DNA from: Pseudomonas marvdashtae
GTDB lineage: Bacteria; Pseudomonadota; Gammaproteobacteria; Pseudomonadales; Pseudomonadaceae
Length of the DNA stretch: 64,000 nucleotides
Direction: 5' to 3'
Assembly (NCBI RefSeq): GCF_014268655.2
Contig: NZ_JABWQX020000006.1
Span: forward strand, 28,511 to 92,510
Below, one piece after another: positions 34,935-43,529 of this stretch (within the stretch, counting starts at the first letter, position 1; each line of letters starts with the position of its first letter). The position numbers and the translations under genes are program-made. A model generated the notes under the pieces. That model was not told the DNA's origin, did not search any database, and saw only the letters and a program-made list of their open reading frames with translations.

Positions 34935-36248
34935 CTACCGATCGACGCCGAAGTCGAGGGTCACGCAAAGACCGCCGCCGTCGCGGTTGCGCAGGCTCAG
35001 TGAACCACCAATCGCGACGGTCAACTGCTGGGCGATGGCCAGGCCCAGGCCGGTGCCGCCAGAGCTGCGGTTGCGTGAGCTTTCCACCCGATAGAACGGC
35101 TTGACCACCTCGGCGAGGATTTCCTCAGGAATGCCCGGGCCTCGATCAAGCACGCTGATCGAAACGCCAGTGTTCGCATCGCCGCTGATTTCCACCTCGG
35201 CGGTGCCGGCGTACTTCAGCGCGTTATCCACCAGATTCACCAGAACACGCCGCAGCGCATGGGGCCTTGTCTCGATGATCGCGCCGTTCTGGCCGCGCAG
35301 GCTGACCTCCCGACCGGTGTCCTGGTAGTCGCACACCAGGCTTTCAAGAAACGAATCCAGACTGATGCGGCAACTGGTCTCCGTCGCACCATGGACGCTG
35401 CGCGCATAAGCGACGCCCTCACGCACCAAGTGCTCGATCTCGTTCAGGTCGTTGCCCAGTTTGTCTTTCTCGACCGAGTCGTCCATGAACTCGGCGCGCA
35501 GCTTCATGCGCGTGATGGGCGTCTGCAAGTCATGGGAAATGGCCGCCAACAACTGCATGCGCTCTTTCAGGTAAGCGGCGATGCGCGCCTGCATGCTGTT
35601 GAAGGCGCGGGCGGCGTAGGCCACTTCCCGTGGACCGGTTTCATCCAACTGCACCGGATGAGCGTTCGGGTCGAGGTTCTCGACCGCCTCGGCCAGGCGG
35701 CTGAGCGGGCGTATCGCGATCCGCACGGCAAGCCAGGTGCAGCCGATCATCAACAGCAACTGACCGAACAGGGCAAAGGGCAACCAGGGCGACAACGGCC
35801 TGACCGAAGGACGCACATCGATGGTCACCGGGCTGCCGTCAGCCAGTCGCACCTGGGCTTGGAAATGCTGGCGTGGGCCCGGGATTTCGACAATGGTCAG
35901 GTCATAGTTGCGGCCCAGCGAGACTTGAAGGGATTGCGCCGCCGTCGCCGCGAGGTCGTTCGAAGTGAGTGGAATGCCGGGATCGTGTTCGCGCAGCAAA
36001 TAGTCATAGTTGCGACGTTGCAGGCGTTTGGTCCATTCCAGGCGCTCGGCCGCAGGCAGACGGTCGAGGATGGCGATGGAGGTCGCCGTGTCGTGCTCGA
36101 AATTGCCCAACATCGCCGTCTTGGTGCTTTCGTAGCGTTCGTAGTACTGGGCTGCGAACGTCAGGGCCTGGGCCAGTATCAGACCGACCAGGAACACCAG
36201 CCACAGCCGCGAGGCCAGCGTGCGAGGCCATTGCAACGCGAGTTTCAT
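34935..36248 (-). CDS. Sensor histidine kinase
   Basis: 437 residues. Transmembrane helix 1 (about 14-34), a periplasmic sensor of ~120 residues, helix 2 (about 160-182, LFGQLLLMIGCTWLAVRIAI), HAMP, then the phospho-acceptor box AAISHDLQTPITRMK near 245. ATPase boxes follow: N (LVNLVDNALKYA), G1 (DRGPGIPEE) and G2 (SSGGTGLGLAIAQQL). It overlaps its response regulator gene by ATGA and is surely its partner. The signal is unknown. No neighbour other than the divergent DUF2790 gene hints at it. Confidence 0.92.
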   Translation of the reverse strand: MKLALQWPRTLASRLWLVFLVGLILAQALTFAAQYYERYESTKTAMLGNFEHDTATSIAILDRLPAAERLEWTKRLQRRNYDYLLREHDPGIPLTSNDLAATAAQSLQVSLGRNYDLTIVEIPGPRQHFQAQVRLADGSPVTIDVRPSVRPLSPWLPFALFGQLLLMIGCTWLAVRIAIRPLSRLAEAVENLDPNAHPVQLDETGPREVAYAARAFNSMQARIAAYLKERMQLLAAISHDLQTPITRMKLRAEFMDDSVEKDKLGNDLNEIEHLVREGVAYARSVHGATETSCRISLDSFLESLVCDYQDTGREVSLRGQNGAIIETRPHALRRVLVNLVDNALKYAGTAEVEISGDANTGVSISVLDRGPGIPEEILAEVVKPFYRVESSRNRSSGGTGLGLAIAQQLTVAIGGSLSLRNRDGGGLCVTLDFGVDR

Positions 36249-36985
36249 GCCTGCTCCTCAAGCATTTCGACGGCAAAGGTAAAGACGTAGCCTTCATTGC
36301 GCACCGTCTTCAAGTAGAGCGGTTCGCGGGCGTCATCCAGCAAGCGCTGGCGCACGCGGCTGACCAGCAGATCAATGGAACGGTCGAAGATGTCCGCGTC
36401 ACGGCCCTGCGTCAGGTTGAGCAACTGATCGCGGCTCAGCACCCGCTGGGGATGATCAAGAAATACCCGCAGCAGCCGGTACTCGGCGCCGCTCAGCGAG
36501 ACCAGCGTGTCGTCTTCATCGAGCAGATGACGGGCAGTGGTGTCGAGGCGCCACCGGCCGAACTTGAGCATGCGGCCGCTTTCGCTGACAACAAAGTTGG
36601 GCGGCAGCATGCGGGTCCGTCGAAGCACCGCGTTGATGCGCGCCAGCAGCTCCCGGGCCGCGAAGGGTTTGGCCAGATAGTCGTCGGCGCCCATTTCCAG
36701 GCCAATGATGCGATCGGTCTCGTCGCTGCGAGCCGTCAGCATCAGCACCGGTGTCGCCTTATGCTTTCCGGCGCGCAGTTCGCGGCACAGCAGCAGCCCG
36801 TCATCCCCCGGCATCATGATGTCGAGCACGATCAGGTCCACCTGATTGGCTTCGAGAAACGCCCGCATCTGACGGCCATCGGCGACCACAGTGGTGCGCA
36901 GGCCATTCTTCACCAGGTAGTTGCCGACCAGCTCCCTGATCTCCCGATCATCATCCACGATCAATACGTGATCGACATGTTCCAT
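36245..36985 (-). CDS. OmpR-family response regulator
   Basis: 246 residues. The receiver domain has acidic pocket DDD near 11-13, phospho-acceptor Asp in VLDIMMPGDDG near 56, and Lys in LAKPFAARELLARI near 107. The C-terminal winged helix has DIFDRSIDLLVSRVRQRL and ends YLKTVRNEGYVFT. It probably controls its own operon and the divergent DUF2790 gene. The space between them has direct TGTATCG repeats 10 bases apart, as expected for this family. Confidence 0.93.
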   Translation of the reverse strand: MEHVDHVLIVDDDREIRELVGNYLVKNGLRTTVVADGRQMRAFLEANQVDLIVLDIMMPGDDGLLLCRELRAGKHKATPVLMLTARSDETDRIIGLEMGADDYLAKPFAARELLARINAVLRRTRMLPPNFVVSESGRMLKFGRWRLDTTARHLLDEDDTLVSLSGAEYRLLRVFLDHPQRVLSRDQLLNLTQGRDADIFDRSIDLLVSRVRQRLLDDAREPLYLKTVRNEGYVFTFAVEMLEEQA

Positions 36986-37102
36986 GCCCAGCTCTCCGAA
37001 ATGCGCGCATCTGTTGCGCAGTGTGACGATGCCCGGTTGCCGGTTGGCGACGCACCGTCGTTCAGCTTGTCCAGCCCTAAATAAGCAAAAAACAGGGGCG
37101 AT

Positions 37103-37119
37103 TGTATCGATCTGTATCG
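37103..37119. promoter_or_regulatory. Direct repeat, candidate response-regulator site
   Basis: TGTATCG at 37103 and again at 37113 are one helical turn apart. Related GATACGT words lie at about 37132 and 37169. They sit in the 274-base divergent space between the response regulator gene and the DUF2790 gene. Confidence 0.4.
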
Positions 37120-37259
37120 CAATTCACCTCAGATACGTACGCATCCAACCACGGCGTTTTTCGACATAGCCGAGATACGTCACGGGCCTTTAATGAGCGC
37201 CATCGAGACAACAAACATCGCCTCGACGAAGCCATCGAACTCATTGAAGGGAAACGACC

Positions 37260-37526
37260 ATGAACCTGAAGACCATCGCTACTGCTTGCCTGATCACCGC
37301 CCTGAGCGCCGGCGCATTACCCGCCTTGGCCCAGGATAAAGCAGCCAGCGAAACCTACGGCTACAGCACCCACCTGGACATCGACAAAGTGATCTCGCTG
37401 ACGGAGGACAGCAGCCAGACCTGCGGGTTGGTGAATGCGCAAATCACCTACCTTGATTCGATGGGTGAGCGGAAAGCCCTGACGTATCTCAAGCACGCGG
37501 CCAGCTGCAACAATGAAGGGAGCTGA
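37260..37526 (+). CDS. DUF2790 family small exported protein
   Basis: 88 residues with a signal peptide (TIATACLITALSAGALPALAQ). The mature part has the DUF2790 pattern YGYSTHLDIDKVISL, then CGLVNAQITYLDSMGERKALTYLKHAASC with two Cys likely bridged in the periplasm. These small Pseudomonas proteins are often induced by metals or envelope stress through two-component systems; here one is divergent. AAGGGAAACG precedes the start. Function unknown. Confidence 0.85.
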   Translation: MNLKTIATACLITALSAGALPALAQDKAASETYGYSTHLDIDKVISLTEDSSQTCGLVNAQITYLDSMGERKALTYLKHAASCNNEGS

Positions 37527-37537
37527 GGGGCAGGGGT

Positions 37538-37564
37538 GTGGCGAGGAGATATTCCCCTCGCCAC
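37538..37564. terminator. REP-type hairpin between convergent genes
   Basis: GTGGCGAGG..CCTCGCCAC with a 9-base loop lies between the DUF2790 gene and the convergent ATPase gene. It is a REP remnant and probably serves as a terminator on both strands. Confidence 0.6.
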
Positions 37565-37577
37565 CCACTGCTGGCGT

Positions 37578-38741
37578 TCATTCCTGGCGACGCATATATT
37601 CCGCGAAAAGTGGAACCGTAAAATTGAGGTAACCGTGATCTGTGCTGTAGATCATTCCCTTGGAAATGATGTTGGCCCGAGTCGGTCCCAGTGATGATTG
37701 AGGACGTCCCATCGCCTTCGCAATATCAGCGATGGCATAGGGGCCGTCGCCGAGCTCGGACATGGTCTTCACAAACTGCACTTCAGAAGGTGTAAGCCGA
37801 TCGATGCGGACCCTGAAGAAACCTGCATCAAGAGAAGCTAATGTTTCGGAATAAGAATGTTCGACATCATCAACAGTGATTTCAGGCCCCTCGGCGATGT
37901 TCCATGCCGTGGATGCCCACTCTTGAAGAAAGAACGGATAGCCCTGCGTCCGATCGACAATGCTGTCCAGCGCTGCTGCGTCGATAGAAGCCTCCTCCTC
38001 CAAGATCGGCTTTTGAACGGCTTGAGTCGCCGACGGTTGATCAAGCGCCCCCACCTCCGGGTAAAGGAAAAGCCGCTCGGCATATGACTTCGCCTCGCCC
38101 GCCAGCCGAGCAACTTGCGGAAGACCTGCACCGACCAGCAGAACCGGAAGCCCTTCTTGCGACATGCGATGGATAGAGACAATCAGTGCCGATAGATCGG
38201 CTTCGGTGAGGTATTGGACTTCATCAATGAGAAGAATCCAGCCTTTGCCGGCGGCCTGTGCCGCTTCACCTATTACAGTAAAAAGATCTGGAAGATCGTA
38301 TTGAAGATTCCCGCTGTCCGCGAGTCCAGGCTCCGGCTCAACACCAATCTCAATACCGCCAACATCAATCTTGAAGATTGACGCAAAGCTGCGGAGTCCT
38401 TTCAGCCCACGGTTAGCAATTTGCTTGGCAGCCTCAAGGCTGGAAAGCGCACGCATGACTTTTCGCATTTCAGGATAAAGAAGACGTGCAAGGCTTTCAC
38501 GTTCTGGCGACTCTACCTTGGAGACATAAAGACCTTCCTCCTTCGCAATTCTTCCTATCTCGTTCAACAGGACCGTCTTACCCGTGCCTCTTAAGCCAAG
38601 AAGCATGATGGAGCGAGCACTTCGCCCATTGAGGGCTCGTCCACAGGCAACTCTTGCCGCCTCAAGAATTAAGTCGCGCCCCGCCAGTTCAGGGGGCCTG
38701 CTTCCAGCGCCGGGCGCAAACGGATTACGGTAGGGATCCAT
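37578..38741 (-). CDS. Solitary AAA ATPase with C-terminal winged-helix-like region
   Basis: 387 residues. Walker A GLRGTGKTVLLNEIGR near 49-64, Walker B GWILLIDEVQ near 168-177, sensor-type VLLVGAGLP near 203, and a lid with GYPFFLQEWASTAW near 270. The C-terminal ~90 residues (LTPSEVQFVKTMSELGDGPY, IADIAKAMGRPQSSLGPT) look like a winged helix. This is the architecture of Orc1/Cdc6- or STAND-like ATPases such as AAA_16 proteins. It stands alone with lower GC than neighbours. Its job is unknown; such genes occur near mobile DNA and defence genes. Confidence 0.75.
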   Translation of the reverse strand: MDPYRNPFAPGAGSRPPELAGRDLILEAARVACGRALNGRSARSIMLLGLRGTGKTVLLNEIGRIAKEEGLYVSKVESPERESLARLLYPEMRKVMRALSSLEAAKQIANRGLKGLRSFASIFKIDVGGIEIGVEPEPGLADSGNLQYDLPDLFTVIGEAAQAAGKGWILLIDEVQYLTEADLSALIVSIHRMSQEGLPVLLVGAGLPQVARLAGEAKSYAERLFLYPEVGALDQPSATQAVQKPILEEEASIDAAALDSIVDRTQGYPFFLQEWASTAWNIAEGPEITVDDVEHSYSETLASLDAGFFRVRIDRLTPSEVQFVKTMSELGDGPYAIADIAKAMGRPQSSLGPTRANIISKGMIYSTDHGYLNFTVPLFAEYMRRQE

Positions 38742-38784
38742 GTCGGCCTCATAAAAATATCAAAATCTACTGAAAGATAGTTAA

Positions 38785-38824
38785 CGCTAGCTTATTTAGC
38801 TAGCCTTGGCTATGTATCGCTAGC
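38785..38824. repeat. Three GCTAGC palindromes upstream of the ATPase gene
   Basis: CGCTAGC (38785), AGCTAGC (38798) and CGCTAGC (38818) lie 44-83 bases before the ATPase start. The first two form an inverted repeat around TTATTTA. They could be an operator. The rest of the 308-base space 38742-39049 has a 30-base hairpin near 39008-39040 (CCTTGG..CCAAGG) and no convincing gene. Confidence 0.4.
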
Positions 38825-39049
38825 ATCTAGTATGGGATCAAATTTTTTCCAATGTTAGATCCGCCCCTTTTCACTGGGAAGGGGGCGTGGCTCGTATGGC
38901 TAAGAGATTGGCGGGCCCCGTGTGAAACGAGCGTGGATGCGTTTGCAAACCAAGCGGCATTCGGTTTTTTTCGCAAATGGCAGCAGTCGAGCTGTTGCTT
39001 CATAGCGCCTTGGACCGCCCGGAAAGCGGCCCAAGGCAAGGAATAATCT

Positions 39050-41035
39050 TTACGCCAGGGAGTCAGCCACGCCGATCAATTTAAAGACGTCCTCTTCCGG
39101 GGGCTCGGCGAAAATGATGTTCAGGTTACGGTAACCAGAGTGGTCCCCTGCCAGGCTCAACTCGAATCGAGCCCCGGAGGCGTCGGCTTCGTAGCTCTTT
39201 AAGTAAGTCAGGTTCTTGGCTTCATTGAAAACCACGTCCAGCGTGCCGTTGTAACCATTGCCCAGACGGGTAAAGCCCAGGACAGACAAATCGATCGTGT
39301 CTTCCCCCACCGTATAGTCGAACAGGCGATCGGTGTGGTTTTCGGTGGCGGTACGGTAGCTGTCGCTCAGGGCATCGAAGCGGAACACATCGTTATTGCC
39401 GCCACCCGCCAATAGGTCCCGGCCCGCTCCGCCAACCAATACATCATTACCGAGCGCTCCATAAAGGCGATCGTCGCCCGCGAGCCCTTCGATGATTTCG
39501 CCTCGAGCGTTGCCTTGTAAACGATCGGTCTCTTCGGTGCCCATCAACCTGGCTTGCTGGAACAGGAGGTTGGTTTCATTCAGCGCTTGGCCCAAGTTAC
39601 CGTCGAAGACCACTTCGAAGCGCTCCCCATCGGCGTTGGCCTCAAAACTTTTGAGGTAAGTCCGCGTCCCGCTTTCATTGACGCGTATCGCCAGTGTTCC
39701 GTCATAGCCATTGCCCAGCCCGAGGAAGCCCAGGGAGGAAAGGTCCAGCGTATCGGTGCTGGGGTCGAAGTCGGTGATTCGGTCGCTATGGGCCGCGGTT
39801 GCGGTTCGGTAACTGTCTGCGACTGATTGGTAATGGAACGTATCGGCCCCGGCCCCGCCCGTCAGCAGGTCACGACCTTGCTGGCCATCGAGCAGATCGT
39901 TGCCGGCCCCGCCAGAGATCGCATCGTCGAACGAGGCGGTACCGAGCAAGAAGTCATCATCGCGGCCACCGTCGAGGTGGTAATAACCGTCGTCGGGATT
40001 GCCAAAGCTATGGTCCAGGCTACCGTCGGGGTTCAACTGAACCAAGGCAGCCAAATAGCCGTCCGCGCGGGTACCTTGGCTTCCACCAATCAATAGCCTG
40101 CCGTCGGCCAGCACGATCATGTCGGCGACTGCGAAAGGAGCGCTTTCCGAGCCCCAACGTACCTGGCCCTGATCACCGAAATCGGTGTCGAGCGAGCCGT
40201 CGGCGTTGAGTCGAATGATGGTCGCCACCCCGCCCAAGGCGCCCGCCAGCAGGATCTTGCCGTCGTCCTGGATGACGAGGGCGTCTGCATGAACATCCAG
40301 GGCCAGGCTGCCGCCGTTCGCAAAGCTGCTGTCCAGAGTGCCGTCCGGGTTGAGGCGGGTCAGGGTAGCTTGCCCCGTGACCAAAACCTTCCCGTCTGCC
40401 TGCAACGAAACATCGATCGTGCGGCCGGGGTGGATGCCCACGGACGCTGGCAGATGCAGGACGCCAGCCTCTGCAAAAGACGAAACCAAGATCCCCGTCG
40501 CGTCGAAGCGGGCGACATAGATCTCCCCAGAGGGATACGCGGCGCTGGCAAAAAAGCTGCCGTCGCGTTGCACGGAGAACGACGCTTGCTGGCCTAGATC
40601 TTCATTCCAGTAGAAAGGCACTGTCGCAGCGCCGCCGTTGCCGAAACTCGTATCGAGGCTGCCGTCAGCCAAGGTACGACTGACGCCCGACACCCAGGTG
40701 TCGCCCACTTTCACATAGCGCGCCACCAGGTAGCCCCCTCCCGGCTGCACGGCGCCATTCCCGCCGTCCTCGATATCGAGCGCCACAGGGAGCAGGGATT
40801 TACCGTCTCCACTGTAGTTGCGGTCCAGGCTACCGTCGGCATTGAACCGGACCAGACTGGCGGTGAAGCCTGAATCCTCTTCACCTCCCAGTCCCAGGCG
40901 ACTATAAGCGCCAAGCCAGATCGCACCGTCCGGATCGACCGTGATACCTGCGATCTTGTCCGAGCCCCATAAGGTCGTGGCGACCATGCCGGTGTTCCGC
41001 GCAGCTGAAGCGGCGGGCGAAATGCTCTGGCTCAT
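39050..41035 (-). CDS. RTX exoprotein with delta-60 repeats and duplicated Ca-binding C-domain
   Basis: 661 residues from the ATG at 41035, which has CGGAGG 7 bases upstream; the ATG at 41041 is too close to it. There is no N-terminal signal peptide. Residues ~20-350 are delta-60/NHL-like beta-propeller repeats (LNADGSLDTDFGDQGQV, LNPDGSLDHSFG). Two RTX modules follow (GGAGNDLLDGQQGRDLLTGG; GLAGDDRLYGALGNDVLVGG). Each is followed by a serralysin/lipase-type C-domain containing ADSYRTAT, then GFLGLGNGYDGTL or GFTRLGNGYNGTL. The two halves are tandem duplicates. Type I secretion is expected, but no transporter genes are nearby. No enzyme domain was found. Confidence 0.85.
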   Translation of the reverse strand: MSQSISPAASAARNTGMVATTLWGSDKIAGITVDPDGAIWLGAYSRLGLGGEEDSGFTASLVRFNADGSLDRNYSGDGKSLLPVALDIEDGGNGAVQPGGGYLVARYVKVGDTWVSGVSRTLADGSLDTSFGNGGAATVPFYWNEDLGQQASFSVQRDGSFFASAAYPSGEIYVARFDATGILVSSFAEAGVLHLPASVGIHPGRTIDVSLQADGKVLVTGQATLTRLNPDGTLDSSFANGGSLALDVHADALVIQDDGKILLAGALGGVATIIRLNADGSLDTDFGDQGQVRWGSESAPFAVADMIVLADGRLLIGGSQGTRADGYLAALVQLNPDGSLDHSFGNPDDGYYHLDGGRDDDFLLGTASFDDAISGGAGNDLLDGQQGRDLLTGGAGADTFHYQSVADSYRTATAAHSDRITDFDPSTDTLDLSSLGFLGLGNGYDGTLAIRVNESGTRTYLKSFEANADGERFEVVFDGNLGQALNETNLLFQQARLMGTEETDRLQGNARGEIIEGLAGDDRLYGALGNDVLVGGAGRDLLAGGGNNDVFRFDALSDSYRTATENHTDRLFDYTVGEDTIDLSVLGFTRLGNGYNGTLDVVFNEAKNLTYLKSYEADASGARFELSLAGDHSGYRNLNIIFAEPPEEDVFKLIGVADSLA

Positions 41036-41260
41036 GTCCATGCCTCCGATAGGTATCTGGGGGAAAAACTATAGACATGGCTTGGTCAGGTTGCCACTTA
41101 ACGGAACGAAGGGCGGTTCTTGAAGCGCCTTTATCAGTGGTGCCAGAGATTGACTGTTTGGGAGGTGGACCGCTATCTCGAGCAAGCCCCGGATCCAGGC
41201 AGAACAAGCCGCCCGCAGCGCCAAAAAGACTCTCTCCTACAGCCCCCGCCTACAACCTCC

Positions 41261-41566
41261 ATCAAGCTACGCATCCTTGCGCCTTTGCCTACAACTACGC
41301 CAGAATCCGCCCGCTTGTGCGCCTTGTTCCTGGGTTCTATTGTCGTCCTGCCACTGCTCATCAGTGGTCGGGTTTAGTAGCCCGAGGTAATCGAAGTTGT
41401 ACAAGCGCGTCTCAAACAGGGCCCTACCCTGTTTCTGATGGTGGCTGTACGCAGGGCGCTTAGGCGCGCCGGCTTCTTCGGTTCCCCGGTCTACTAACCT
41501 GCGTACAGCTGCCACCCCATTGTTTAGTAGCTTCGGGGTGTCGGCACCACATCGGAACCGAAGCTT
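41261..41566 (+). promoter_or_regulatory. Conserved structured leader of DUF6124 gene, copy 2
   Basis: Second copy of the element at 9005. Hairpin CACTG/CAGTG (41352-41366); TCGGG/CCCGA with loop TTTAGTAG (41368-41385); long stem GGTGGCTGTACGCAGG (41440-41455) with 41498-41516; CTACTAA at 41491-41497; final hairpin CACCCC/GGGGTG with TTTAGTAG (41513-41540). CTTCGGTTCC (41476-41485) pairs exactly with GGAACCGAAG (41554-41563), just before the ATG. The bases differ from copy 1 but the pairing is kept. The part 41036-41260 between the RTX gene and this element shows nothing recognisable. Confidence 0.7.
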
Positions 41567-41929
41567 ATGTACAAAATAACGCCGAATCCGCCAGAAGCAG
41601 ATTCCACTTCTACATCCGCAAAATCCAAAGCCAAGCAGCAAGACGAAACCACCAAACGCGTGCTCGATCACTACTTGCGGCCGAAACCGGATAAATCCAA
41701 AGACGACCCCAAACCGGGGCAGCTGTATGCCGTCGTGAAAGGCCTCGATAACGAATGCCTGCTCGCCAACCTCAGTGAGACGCTGGCTTCGGCTGATGCC
41801 ATGGTGAGTGACCTGGCGTTTGATCTGGAGGGATCGAGGCGCCATGTGGCGCAGGGGATTCAGCAGTTGATTGAGCTGAGTTCGTTGTTGGCGAATCGGG
41901 TGTTGGATAATGTGGAGCCGCGGCAGTAG
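41567..41929 (+). CDS. DUF6124 family protein, second copy
   Basis: The 120-residue paralogue of the protein at 9318 starts MYKITPNPPEAD, with TKRVLDHYLRPKPDKSKDD, NECLLANLSETLASADAMVS and IQQLIELSSLLANRVLDNVE. Divergence is greatest in the Ser/Lys-rich linker. The conserved leader sits directly upstream, so leader and gene move or evolve as a unit. A strong terminator-like hairpin follows 16 bases after the stop. Function unknown. Confidence 0.85.
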   Translation: MYKITPNPPEADSTSTSAKSKAKQQDETTKRVLDHYLRPKPDKSKDDPKPGQLYAVVKGLDNECLLANLSETLASADAMVSDLAFDLEGSRRHVAQGIQQLIELSSLLANRVLDNVEPRQ

Positions 41930-41945
41930 AAGTTTTCAACTATGA

Positions 41946-41970
41946 AAACCCGGCGACCTACGCCGGGTTT
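41946..41970 (+). terminator. Terminator after second DUF6124 gene
   Basis: A perfect 10-bp stem AAACCCGGCG / CGCCGGGTTT with a 5-base loop, ending in TTT then CCCC. It marks the edge between GC-rich DNA and the A+T-rich island; the space up to 42413 shows no gene. Confidence 0.75.
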
Positions 41971-42413
41971 CCCCTTCCGCAAAACGGCCGAGCAACTACT
42001 TTGCTTACTCAAGCTTCTTCCGGCTAATACTTCACTTGCCAATTTATATGTATTTTAGTCCCTGATACTTCTGGCGATAGGCAACAATATGACCAAAAGC
42101 GCAAGTTTAGCGTAGAAAACCTACTCCACCCCCCCTTTTGGAATTTCTTAAATTCTAATGTGAGCATCATTGCTAGATGCATCGATCGCCCAGAGCGGTG
42201 CCTCATAATAGAAAAGTACGCCTGTCTCTTTGGGAGAAGCGGAGCGGCGCTAACAGTGCTGCATCTGAAGAGAATTCTCAAGAAAGGGGAATCGAGAAAA
42301 AGATTGAAACGCCGAGATACTGCAACCTGCAGACAAAAATTTCAGCCGTAGTTTTTTTACGGCAGCTATAAAAGCTGGTAAACTCACGCTATCAATCAAA
42401 AGGGGTTACCCTG

Positions 42414-43529
42414 ATGCTACGTAAATTCTCCGTGAAAAACTACCGAAACTTCTCAGATTGGCTATGTTTCGATCTAACTAGCCAGCAATACGAATTTAAT
42501 GAAAACGCGGTCAGTGAAGGTGTAGTAAGACACGCTATGATTTATGGCCCTAACGGCGGCGGTAAATCTAACCTTGGTCTTGCAATGGTTGATCCGGCTT
42601 TACATTTAATTGACTCTCCTAGCTATTTCCCCTCGCTAGACAACAACTATCTTAACGGCAGTCCTGATGTACACATCGCAGAATTTATCTTTGAGTTTTG
42701 CATTGACGGCGTACAGATAGTATATAGTTACGGGAAGAAAACCTGGAGCCAACTAGTTTACGAGCGCCTCATAATAGATACAAATGATATCCTTCATATA
42801 GATCGCCGAAAATCAACCCTGGCCAATATCGAGCTGGAGGGCGCGGAACATCTAAAGAAAGATGTGGGCGACTCGGAGATATCGCTACTTAAATATGTTA
42901 AAAGCAATGCGATATTAGACGAAACAGCCGTAAATAATACCTTTTCAAAGCTATTAGACTTTATCGAAGGGATGGTTTTCTTTCGCTCGTTAAATGCAAC
43001 CAAAAAAGGCGAATATGTAGGAAAGGATATTGGTGTAAAGAGACTTTCGCAGAGCATAATTGAAAGCGGCTCTGTAGAAGACTTTGAAAAACTCCTAAAC
43101 GACGCTGGCGTAGAGTGCTCGCTTGTCGTCGCCGACAGTAACTATAGCAATGACAAAGCTATTTATTTCGATTTCGGCGGGGTAAAACTGGAGTTTGGCT
43201 CGGTAGCATCCACAGGAACATTATCTCTTGGAATTTTCTATTTTTGGTGGCTCCGACTGATGGAGGGAACGGTAACATTCGCATATATAGACGAGTTTGA
43301 CGCGTTTTATCACCACGCTTTAGCTTCAACCATTGTTGAAAAAATCACTACATCGCAAGCTCAAACCATTATGACCACACACAATACTGGCGTAATGAGC
43401 AATGACCTCCTGCGGCCCGACTGTTATTTTGTGTTAGATAAAACAATTTTGCCAATAACAGAACTAACGGACAAAGCTCTGCGAAAAGCTCATAATTTAG
43501 AGAAGATTTATAAAGGATTATCTAGTTAA
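42414..43529 (+). CDS. AAA ATPase of putative two-gene defence module (RloA/AbiLi-like)
   Basis: 371 residues. It begins LRKFSVKNYRNFSDW, the start of SMC/RecF-like AAA_15 and AAA_21 proteins. Walker A is GPNGGGKSNLG near 45-55. A signature-like stretch FGSVASTGTLSLGIF lies near 263, Walker B AYIDEFDAFYHH near 290, and the switch His in IMTTHNTGVMSND near 322. The ribosome-binding site is AAAGGGG. The next gene starts on its stop codon (TAATG) and encodes a TOPRIM/RloB-like protein, the pairing seen in AbiL and related phage-defence systems. Codon use is A+T-rich, unlike the flanking core genes, suggesting horizontal transfer. Confidence 0.8.
   Translation: MLRKFSVKNYRNFSDWLCFDLTSQQYEFNENAVSEGVVRHAMIYGPNGGGKSNLGLAMVDPALHLIDSPSYFPSLDNNYLNGSPDVHIAEFIFEFCIDGVQIVYSYGKKTWSQLVYERLIIDTNDILHIDRRKSTLANIELEGAEHLKKDVGDSEISLLKYVKSNAILDETAVNNTFSKLLDFIEGMVFFRSLNATKKGEYVGKDIGVKRLSQSIIESGSVEDFEKLLNDAGVECSLVVADSNYSNDKAIYFDFGGVKLEFGSVASTGTLSLGIFYFWWLRLMEGTVTFAYIDEFDAFYHHALASTIVEKITTSQAQTIMTTHNTGVMSNDLLRPDCYFVLDKTILPITELTDKALRKAHNLEKIYKGLSS

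Noticed and set aside
38827..39039. 70-codon minus-strand frame between the ATPase and RTX genes
   Set aside because: It has an odd composition rich in Ser, His and Trp, no ribosome-binding site, and overlaps a hairpin; it is probably repeat-derived.
42160..42371. Short overlapping frames before the island ATPase
   Set aside because: No ribosome-binding site or conserved motif, and two frames overlap; the stretch looks non-coding and A+T-rich.
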